Of a stretch of DNA of 64,000 nucleotides, positions 46,028 through 64,000 are shown in pieces (position 1 is the first letter of the stretch; every line of letters begins with the position of its first letter). The translations under genes and the position numbers were made by a program. Under the pieces are notes generated by a model. The model was not told the origin of the DNA and searched no databases. It was given only the letters and a program-made list of their open reading frames with translations. Location: positions 23,995,001 through 24,059,000 of the forward strand of contig NC_079885.1 in NCBI RefSeq assembly GCF_029227915.1, given 5' to 3'. Source of the stretch: Hydractinia symbiolongicarpus (Eukaryota > Cnidaria > Hydrozoa > Anthoathecata > Hydractiniidae).

Positions 46028-46745
46028 AACACGAATAAGAGTCTTCAAAACCAATGATGAAGCTACACACGAAGTCTTTGTAAAGGGATGGCAGGTACAT
46101 CAAGCAGTAACCAATACACCACGTCGAGTCTTGATATTGATATTGCATATGGGAATCTTAAAAAAAAATCATATGAATTAGTTTAGTTTTTTGTGAATTA
46201 TAAAGAAGTACAGACATTATTGCAAATCAGTTTTTCAGTGTGGACGCCAACTTTTTTCAAATTAATGGGGAATGATGCACGCCGATTGGTTCGTTCTAAA
46301 AGTGTCGAATAATATCTCAATGTCGAGTAATATCTCAATGTCGAGTAAATATACCATTTATTAACATCTGATTTGAACTGCATTAAGAATCCTCACTCTA
46401 GAAGTAATGAAACAGAGATGAAATTTTGATTAACACTTTAAAGACTTTTCCTTCATTCACTTATCCAGTCACTCATTCACCCAAGATAGTTTTATTTATT
46501 TATTTATTTATTATTTGTTTTATTTCATCTTTATATTCTTTTACATCCTTCAGTTCAGATAAACAAAAGGCAGTGCCATTTTGGTAACAACTTCGTACTT
46601 ATTCTTCCAGAGTACTTTCTTAAGAAAAAAGCACTTGTCTTAAAGAAATAGCTAACCATCAGGGCAAATGTTTGTTAAACCAATCACATACGCTGAATGT
46701 AAGTTGGTCAGTAATTGGAGTATATTTTGTTACATTCCAAATGCT

Positions 46746-46960
46746 CGACCATATCGTGGCTAAAAAAATAAGAACGCATGGTATAGTTAAACACAAGGAA
46801 TCATGAACATGGTATAGTTGTACAAAGTACTGCGAACATGGTGTAGTTGTATACAAAGTGCTGAGACCGTCTTACATTTGTACGCAAGGTACTAAGGACG
46901 TAGTATAGTTGTACGCAAAGTACTGAGGACGTAGTATAGTTGTACATAATGTGCTTAGAC
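46746..46960. repeat. Degenerate about 30-bp tandem repeat
   Basis: About six or seven imperfect units containing GTATAGTTGTACGCAAAGTA and CTGAGGACGTA. The two best-preserved units are at about 46893-46950. A shorter duplication (ATATCTCAATGTCGAGTAA, twice) lies at 46310-46347. Confidence 0.75.
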
Positions 46961-47698
46961 ATCGGCTATTTTCCTGTATAGATCTAAGTGTCTTCACGTT
47001 TCAGCATGGTTAAATACTCACCTTACATGGACCACCTTTTCGATGTCCGAACGTATTAACCTTGTATTTGACATAGCGCGGATGATAAAGAACACATAGA
47101 GTGTTTATTTTTGTTTTTATTAAAAAAAAATGTTGAAGTTACACCCTGTTCTTACCATCAAACTATAACGACATCAGAAAATCAGATCTGTGTAAAAACT
47201 GCACGAAACATCTCTTAATACATCACACCAAATGTAAGCACTATAGACAGTAAAAATAAAATAAAAATTTAAAACATTTCTTTCATAAAATATAACGACA
47301 TTACAAATACCCTTCTCTAATTTTCTGTATTGTATCACGAGAATGACGTCATCGTGCAACAGTAGATACAACAGAAAATCTGTGAAAAATCTCTTCCTAT
47401 GTGGAGAAGATCTTACTAAAAAAAACAATTAAAAAACTCTTTAAATGAAAGATCTCCACAAGAAATACTTTTCCGATATTATCTCCACAAGAAATAACTT
47501 TTCACAGATATCTCCACAATAAATTGTTCAAGAAATGCATGTACTCGTCACAAGATATTTTGCTTGTCTTAGTAGGTTCTGTTCACAATAAAAAAAACAG
47601 TTTCATGCAACATATGTTTTATACACCAAAGATGGTCCGTGCAATTTTCAAATCCCTTTGTTTTTGTAGTGTCGTCATAATGACCGTTGCTAATCACC
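46961..47698. other. 3' flank of PRPF4B, nothing coding recognised
   Basis: Contains a repeated phrase ATCTCCACAAGAAATA (about 47453-47525, three near copies). No gene is recognised. It presumably includes the PRPF4B 3' UTR. Confidence 0.4.
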
Positions 47699-56946
<9,248 letters not shown>

Positions 56947-58240
56947 CTAAAACACAAAAGTTCAGAATTTATTTAACTATATCTTGTTCTTGTTTATTTG
57001 TAGGACCTCATGACAAAAAAATAAAAAGATTTCTGAAGTTTCCAGGATTTTTGTGTTAAATTTTTACCATTTGTAATAAAAACTTGACTACTGTCCATGT
57101 CAATCTAAACTTACAAATTTAATAATCTAAAAAATAACCCTCTGTTTTTAGTTTTTATTTATGAGGCATGCAGCTAAACTATTACGTACCTGGTGAACCA
57201 AAAACTGTAAGCAGTTTTTGTGTTTTTCTTAATATATATTAAAAGGTCATAATTGTCATTCACAACTGCCATAACTGTGGTCAAATCAAGCAATAGAATA
57301 AAGTAGAATAGAATACTAATGTCAGTTCTTTATCAGCTATTTGATTAGTTTTTATTTATTTATTTTCATTTAAATCTTAAATGTTCCAGTCAGCCTCTTT
57401 TGTGTGTTAATGTGCTTACAGACTGAACATTGAAAGGTGTTTCGGCCACAACTGTTAACTGGTATTATTTGCCAGACTTACATAATATGAAGATTAAGTA
57501 ACCTATAAGTAACTCAACCAGGCAAATAAGAAAAACGTAACATGTGGTTTATGCCAAGAGGCGAAAGGGAATAAATAGTACATTAAAAAATAAATTATGT
57601 TTGAAGGGTTTTTTAAGTTTTCTCTTTGCAAGATTCTTGCAAAAGATTCTTTTATATATATAACATCCATCCATGTTAAAAGATATATTGCTTAAGGATA
57701 TTTCATGAATATTATGCATTTTAAATACACTATCAGACCCCTTAACTTAGAAAATTTTTTTTACAAAACCTGTAACTTGTTTATGTTGTTCAGGAAAAAT
57801 GACTGAACAGATAAGTGGTAATATTATGTCAAAAACAAACAGCTACAGCTGTCATCAACAGGGAATGATCGAAATCAACACATCAGAACACAGGAATTAA
57901 AGTAATTAACTTTCTTTACGAACCTGGATGGAAGCAATATATTGATTAAAATATTTCAATTTTTTGCTAAAAATTCTTTAAAAATAAGAACAACCAGCCA
58001 TTAAACACATTTTATTGGCTCTTAAACAAATATTGTACTCAATTTTAAGAACATATATTGTGGCTAAAAGTTCTAAATCAGAAAAATTATTATATATAAT
58101 CATTTACATTTGCGTTTTTAGATGACATTGTTGATTTTTAGTAGCGGTTGTTGTTTTGTTTTTTAACATTTGTAACAGGTACTGAGGATGAGTTTGTAAC
58201 AGGTATATACTGAAGATAAGTAAACACTTGTTTTTTTGCT
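56947..58240. other. Upstream region of PRPF4B; no exon confirmed
   Basis: The first PRPF4B coding exon must lie to the right of 56947 but I found no ATG-bearing exon with the right phase. On the minus strand CTGCTTACAG precedes TTTTTGGTTCACCAG and GTACGTAA (about 57215-57180), which looks like a 15-base microexon with good splice sites, but this is speculative. The rest is AT-rich with nothing recognised. Confidence 0.3.
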
Positions 58241-59097
58241 TCACTTTTCTTAGTTTTGAAGTTTCGGCCAGTGAAAAGTCTACAAAACCTGGCAGTGAAT
58301 CAGACTCTAGCTGTGAAAGCTGTTATGAGGATAAGGAATGGAAGTGGAAGCAATAGCTTAGTAGTGAACCGTGACATTTTTCGTTGTTCCGATGCCCGAT
58401 GAGATTGGCTCTTTCCGACTTGTGTAGAGACTTGAAGAAATGCCCACAGAGACGAGTCGCTGCACCAGGAAGTATATTTAAAAGTAAAAAAGAAGCTATT
58501 AGGGAGCAAACCATGGCGGACAGAGCAAACCTTGGCAGACAAAATTTTACCCCCTCTCCCCCACATTAAATGCCGCTCTGCGATCCCTAAGAGTTTTTAG
58601 AAGAGTTAGACTCAGAAAGCAATTTTAACTTAGAAGATTAGTAGGAAACTTCATTCTGTAGCTATAGACTATTGGTAGCGTTAATAATCACGACCATGTT
58701 AACATAGAAAGAACAGGTGCAAGCTAAAACACAGCCCTGGGCTTACTATAATAACAATTCAAGCAACCTCGATCCCCAGGGCCTATAGTGTTCTTTGATA
58801 TGAGGATGAATCGCAACACGAAAAATAAATCAAAATAGATTATGCGATTCCAATTTAATTAGTTGTTCTATGGGCGAAGTCGATAGTAACTTACGGTCGG
58901 TAGGCAAAATAAAAATAATTTTACCAAGAATGTATGGTCAGAAGAACAAAAAAATAATAAAAAATAACAACGGAGGGTGTTACAACAACAATTTTTTTCT
59001 ATGTATTTTCGCATAATCTTTTTGCATGTGATTTTGAATAACAATAGTTTGTCTCACTAACAAATATGTAACTAGTTCTCAAGGTGAAAAGATCAAA

Positions 59098-59300
59098 ATA
59101 CTTGCATGATCAAAAACTTGTTTTTAAAAGTTATGCAGCAAGAATTTTTCTTGTGTTGTTTTGAAAATTATACAGCAAGAATTATTCTTGTGCTGTTTTA
59201 AAAGTTGTGCAAAATATACTTGTATTGTTTTGAAATATAAACAGAGAGTTATACTTGCACTGTTTCGAAACTTATACAGCAAGTTATTCTTCTCCTACTT
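59098..59300. repeat. Degenerate tandem repeat, about 50-60 bp unit
   Basis: Three to four imperfect copies containing TTATACAGCAAGAATTATTC and TTGTGTTGTTTTGAAA. It is non-coding. The region from 58240 to 63130 otherwise shows no recognisable gene; open frames there are short. Confidence 0.6.
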
Positions 59301-62300
59301 AAAATAATAAAACAAACAATTTTAGTGCTCTTTTAATGTTTTTTGCACAGTTTTATAGGAAAATCTAAATTTAAGTGCAATTTCTTTTTCGGACTATGGT
59401 TGTTTTGTTGAGAATATTTAAAGTCTTTTGCAGCGTTAAAACCATTTCTTTAAAATTCATAACGGAGGATGGTGTTACGACAAGCCTATTCTATCTTGTT
59501 TTAATTATTTTTCCAAAAGGGTATGGACGAAACTCTTGCTGTATTTCGGTTTAGCCAGCGTATTTTTAAACATATATATTAATCATAACGATGAAGGGTG
59601 TTACAACAATAATCTGTCTTGTTTTTCACTTGTCTTAGCAAAAGTAGCTAATTTTTGTTACAAATCACATAAAAAAAATTTAAACCTCTTTTTTACCACG
59701 TAACTATTTTAGTGCACCGCGCATTTTAGTTTTATCACAACAAATTACGAGGAACAAAGAATCAACTTCTACTGGCCTTACCAATGGTGGTCCTAAAGAA
59801 TGTTATTGATTCACCTTGTTTAGTATAATTGTAGATGGTCATTTAACAAACAAAAAATAACATCATTGATATCTTCTATGCTCATTATATTTTCACGAGA
59901 TGGGATGAGAAAAAGTTTGTTTTTTTTTCATGTTTTTTTTCTTTAAAACTTTTTTGCTTGTTATTATTATTTTTTGTGAAAATTAGGGTCGGCCGAGCCC
60001 GTAGAACAAATAATTAAATTGGAGTCCCCTTACAAAAAAAAAGAAAGAAAGAAAGAAGAAACAACAACGCGCGTAGGACAAAATAAAATCCCTTAAATCC
60101 CTGCAGTGTACCACAATATGATTCTTAGAGGCAATGTAGAAGAAGAGCACATGGCTTAATGCAAAGACAAGTGGACAGAGATTTAGAATTGCCAAACCCT
60201 TTTTGTCAGCGTTGATCAAACATTCTAGTGATCAAAACTCGACTTTGAAAGGGTACCAACTCTGTTAAATGAGTACATGTAGCTCGTGGTTTCTTGCCTT
60301 CTGAAAGAGTGGCAAAGGAATGCTTTCCAGGGCTACTTCTATTATTCTTATTCAAAAAAGACATATCAAAAAACACATTTTATAATTATTAACAAAATTA
60401 ATCTTAGTTACAATAATTTACTCTTCTTCTTTTTCTCTTAGTTATCCTTTTACGGCAACTTGTTCAGGGGGCATTTTTTTTCCATGGGATGACCTCAAAA
60501 CTGGGTTTAATCCGAAAAAAAATTATCACAAATTGGCAGCTTTCAAAAAGGAAGCATGCTGTAAACACAAGAAAATGTGGCTTTATATTAGCTTTATCAT
60601 TTCGATTTTTACTTAATAAATGTTAAATTACAAATTCTCAACATATTATAAGCAGAATAAGACGAACTTTTTTTGAAGTGGGAGGTCAGCCCTAAGTTCT
60701 TTCTTTTTTTAATTTTGATGTTGAAATGTCTTGCACACGTTGGTTGACAAGTCATTTCTTGACATACTTCACTTTAATAGTTGGCAATTTTCTGTAATAT
60801 ATTTTTAATCTCATTTATATTGAATGCAAAATGATGCAAACTAAAATCTTGACTGGTACATGAAACAAGTAGAGGTTAAGACCATTAATGTATAGAAAGT
60901 TATGAGCCAAAATAGTGCACATAAGTTCAAACAAATAAAGCAAAAATATTGCTCCTGAGGTTCTTATTTAAATATGATTGTTGGAAAATTGGTCGTATTT
61001 TTGGAGAAAGATTGTACTCATTCCTTATCAACCAGAGTCATTTTTGCTTTGTTATAATTTATATCATGTTTAACATTAGAAACCTATTTTGGAAATATTA
61101 CAAAATTGTATTATTTTTAAAGGCTAAAAACATTGCATGTTTTCCTCTTGAACTTGTGTATAGCATATTTTCCAACTGCATTAAATTATAACTTACATCA
61201 TGTGAGCAAGTTCACCATTATGATTGGAGTTATTGAATTCATCATCCACACCAGATATAGTTTCAATACTTGCAAAGTTCTTTTGAGGCGGGAGTTCCCT
61301 TTGATGGTAAACATAACTAGGTATTTACGAAGCTAGCAAGTGTATTCTGTCCTTATTATGTGATTATCTAAGCAAACGGCTGTAGAAACAATCTAGCAAC
61401 TAAACTTTATGATATTGACTATTAAAAAAATTTTCCAAAAATGCCAGTAAATGGGGCGGGGTTAAGTCCTGTGAGTTTATGTCAACATTCTTCAGTGCTG
61501 ACCTAAAAGCCAAGCTACATTGATTCAAGGACAACGACCTTGTTTTGAAGGATGTGAAAAAAAATACTTTGCCAAAAAAAGATGTTTTAAATACATCGCT
61601 TGTTGCAGATAAAGGAAAATCACTTCACACTATTTTAATCTGTTACAACGAAGAAACCGCATCAAGTTATTTTAGACCTTGGAATATCGACTTTGCCACT
61701 CTAAGGGGAACAATGTCAAAATTATAGTGTCGAACACCTGCTCGATAGTGCTCAGTTTTAGTACTTAATTCACAGGGTTGAATCGGTTGAAATATCCTAG
61801 TTGAATGACTTACATCTCAATTTCATAGAGTTTATATGTTTAGTAATAATAATCGAAAAAATGTATATCGTATTAAAAAGAAGTCCAGAAGTTCTGTCTC
61901 CCACACAACACAGCAGGGAATAAGTCAGCCCTGCCCTCGGTTTTGTGAGAAAAGATGTTCTGCGAAGACTCTAACAATTGAGTCTTCTGTACAGTTTTGC
62001 TTTGCATTGAACTGTGCCTGTGACAAGCATTTTCGAAGCATGTCACCGGCTACTTTTGCGATATTTAACTTAATGATGCCCTGACCTTCAGTTCGTTAAT
62101 AACATGTGTACAACTTACTTCCTAATCAGTTTATCTTAAAACATAGAGAGCTAGTTGGGACAGAACTATTAACTTAAGAAATACACCATCGGGAAGGTAG
62201 GTTAATAGGACTTGTACTTCATTTCCATTTGTCATCGTCTTAAGGAGAGCAATACAAGGTTAATGACGAAATTTTTTGCCAGCTAAAAAACAAAAAAAAT

Positions 62301-62624
62301 ATTGTCGACGCAATACAGACGCAAACAATTGAAATGTATCTCACGTCAGCAATTTTAATGAAGGTGGGTATTTAATAGAAATACATTTTAGAGATACATT
62401 TTAACACGGAAGAACAATTATGTATTGGGTAAAGTCTGGGTAAGGGATTACTCTAAAATAGCTCAGTTCTGCTTGGCGTGTGTATGAAGTAGAACAAGGC
62501 GTGTGATAAAGACCACGCCCGAAGTTCACATGGCGTGTGCATTCATGACCAAGACTGATTTTAAATTGGCCATTATAAAGAAAAACAATATGTCCAGGAA
62601 TGATCCTATTCTGACCCAAGTCAG

Positions 62625-62661
62625 AACACAGCCCATCTATAGCCTATAGACGAGCTGTGTT
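62625..62661. repeat. Imperfect 18-bp inverted repeat
   Basis: AACACAGCCCATCTATAG is followed, after one base, by CTATAGACGAGCTGTGTT, its reverse complement with two differences. The related word GGGCTGTGTTCTGAC is on the opposite strand. It may be a foldback remnant. Confidence 0.5.
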
Positions 62662-63139
62662 TGGACCATCTTATTAGGCCAGGACCAACTTGCCACATGA
62701 CTCTAAAATGTATTTGCATACACCAAGACCTTGTACTTAACAAAAAGTAACAGCAATAAAGTAAAAAAACTGAAATGCTGCAACTTTTTATGGCGTATTG
62801 TTGTACATAGCTAGCTGAGATTACATCGATTCATGCATTTCAAGTTTGTTGTTGGTAGCAAAAACAACATTACTTGGCAACTCTTGGTGCAAGATCAGAT
62901 CAATGATTTTTTTTCATAATACAGCTGACAAGATCGTAAACGTATTTTTTAAAGTTTAGAGACTTTCTTGTTGCATGATGGAGATGTTTTTAAGTAGACT
63001 GCTGTGTGCATAATGACTATAGCTAAATAATTATGATTTGGATATCAAGATATAACATTCAGCTCAGCGTAACGTAATGTTATATATAACAGCTAGCTAG
63101 CTATTTATTTTTTTAAGTTATTTATGCTTATGTTTCCAG

Positions 63140-63234
63140 ATAATCTTCAATGGAATTATTAAAAGTTGAACTACAGTACTACCCAAGGTCTGTGGGGGCA
63201 GCCACAATTAAAGTTTTTTATAACATGAAATGTG
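63140..63234 (+). CDS. Possible first coding exon of an unidentified gene
   Basis: A candidate acceptor (TATGTTTCCAG) ends at 63139 and a consensus donor (GTGGTAAGT) begins at 63235. In between, an ATG at 63150 opens a frame of 28 codons starting MELLKVELQYYPRSVGAATI and running out through the donor in phase 1. Codons look ordinary and there is no stop. I do not recognise the product, and the next exon was not found before the window ends. It may be a chance open frame. Confidence 0.35.
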
Positions 63235-63782
63235 GTAAGTCTCACCAGAGCGATACACGTTTTCTTTGTTTGCTGATTCCAGGTTTCTTAATTTTTTGCT
63301 GACGATCTCATAACTTGGGATCTGCATGTCGGTTTGCAATCGAATTTTGTTAGTAAAACCAAAGCAAGTTGCAGATCCTGAGTTATTGAGTCATCAGCAA
63401 AAAATAAGAGGCCTGGGACGAGCAAGCGAGTGTCATTTTAGCAAAAAAATTTATGTTGATCAATTAACCTTTATAATATCTATGCATTGATAAAGTTTGA
63501 ATGCACACCTCTTAACAGGTCTAAAATTACTGATGAAAGAAAAGGCCAAATTTGCAATTACTGAAATATGACATCATAATTCATGCAGCATAATTAAATC
63601 TGAAATTCTTTACATGTGAATATCTTGAGAACGAAAAGAGCTTTTTAAAAAATTTAAAAAGACTTTTTAAGCTCTATAATATAAGTCCAACATCATTTTA
63701 TACCTTGGGTTCCCTTTAAAGCTCCCATTTGAGCTACAGACCCCTTTTTTAGAATTCTTGTAAACTAGACAACATCCTTATG

Positions 63783-63843
63783 TGTAGATCAAACCCACAA
63801 CCACTTGGACATTAAACGTCTTACCGACTGAGCTACTAATCCC
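63783..63843 (-). mobile_element. tRNA-derived SINE head (minus strand)
   Basis: Read on the minus strand: GGGATTAGTAGCTCAGTCGG TAAGACG, a good RNA polymerase III A box (TAGCTCAGTCGG), then about 30 bases later GTGGGTTTGATCTACACA, a degenerate B box (consensus GGTTCGANTCC). The acceptor stem cannot form because the 3' side lacks TAATCCC, so it is not a functional tRNA. The SINE body probably continues leftward to about 63690. Confidence 0.6.
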
Positions 63844-64000
63844 TATTTATCAAATTTATTTGTCAATTTATGTCTGTCCTTGCTCAATTTTGGAGAAAAG
63901 CAAAAAATTTATGACATGTTATTTATATTGATCGTTAGTTTTTAGCTATATATGTAATATGTTATATTTTAAGAGTTCATGATTTTGTCTCTTCCTTTAT

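Noticed and set aside
58250-58566. Small frames on both strands (for example EVSASEKSTKPGSESDSS on plus, MSRFTTKLLLPLPFLILIT on minus)
   Set aside because: The minus frame looks signal-peptide-like but stops after about 25 residues, and the plus frame lacks a start and a partner exon. Neither could be tied to a family or to PRPF4B.
63783-63843. A functional tRNA gene
   Set aside because: The A box is good, but the 3' acceptor strand does not pair with GGGATTA and the B box is degenerate.

Overview
The window is A+T-rich nuclear DNA from an animal. Genes have spliceosomal introns with GT..AG boundaries, and several match animal-specific families: DGAT1, VPS25, FBXO15, CDC26/ANAPC12, TRIM71/LIN-41 and PRPF4B. 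Protein similarity to vertebrate members is high. There are many short inverted-repeat elements rich in the motif GCGAAAATTA, plus a PIF/Harbinger copy and LINE debris. Together these suggest an early-branching metazoan, most likely a cnidarian (hydrozoan or other medusozoan). That assignment is inference; no ribosomal or mitochondrial marker is present.

Layout. 0.9-10.1 kb (minus): DGAT1, rebuilt as 16 exons giving a 477-residue protein. Its long first intron holds inverted repeats, one with a 26-bp terminal inverted repeat (TIR), and a hammerhead-like motif. 10.1-13.9 kb: no gene seen, small repeats only. 13.9-16.7 kb: a full-length PIF/Harbinger DNA transposon with TTA target-site duplications and about 40-bp TIRs; both of its genes (DDE transposase, MADF-like partner) are broken. 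17.1-18.4 kb (plus): a single-exon CHK/EcKinase-like kinase. 19.4-19.9 kb (plus): VPS25, single exon. 22.9-31.2 kb (plus): an FBXO15 orthologue of 14 exons whose introns carry three different minisatellites, a piggyBac-type MITE and a duplicated exon fragment. 32.5-32.8 kb (plus): CDC26, single exon. 37.9-40.6 kb (minus): TRIM71/LIN-41-like, one uninterrupted 879-codon frame. 40.6-47.7 kb: no gene seen, tandem repeats including an alternating 56-bp array. 47.7-57 kb (minus): PRPF4B splicing kinase, 9 exons placed, first coding exon not found. One intron holds an antisense LINE remnant and another a TIR-flanked element. 57-64 kb: mostly no recognisable gene; a possible first coding exon at 63.15 kb (plus) and a tRNA-derived SINE at the right edge.

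The genes are unrelated housekeeping or developmental genes, with no operon-like or cluster logic: triglyceride synthesis (DGAT1), endosomal sorting (VPS25), ubiquitin ligases (FBXO15 as an SCF adaptor, CDC26 in the APC/C, TRIM71 as a RING E3 and RNA-binding protein) and splicing (PRPF4B). I found no clearly undescribed biological system. The strongest oddities are a minisatellite of about 22 tandem copies of a 3'-splice-site-like sequence that runs into the real acceptor of an FBXO15 exon, the strict A/B alternation of the 56-bp array, and the Harbinger copy with good ends but two broken genes. Exon boundaries were read by eye from splice motifs, phase continuity and remembered family sequence, not from transcripts.
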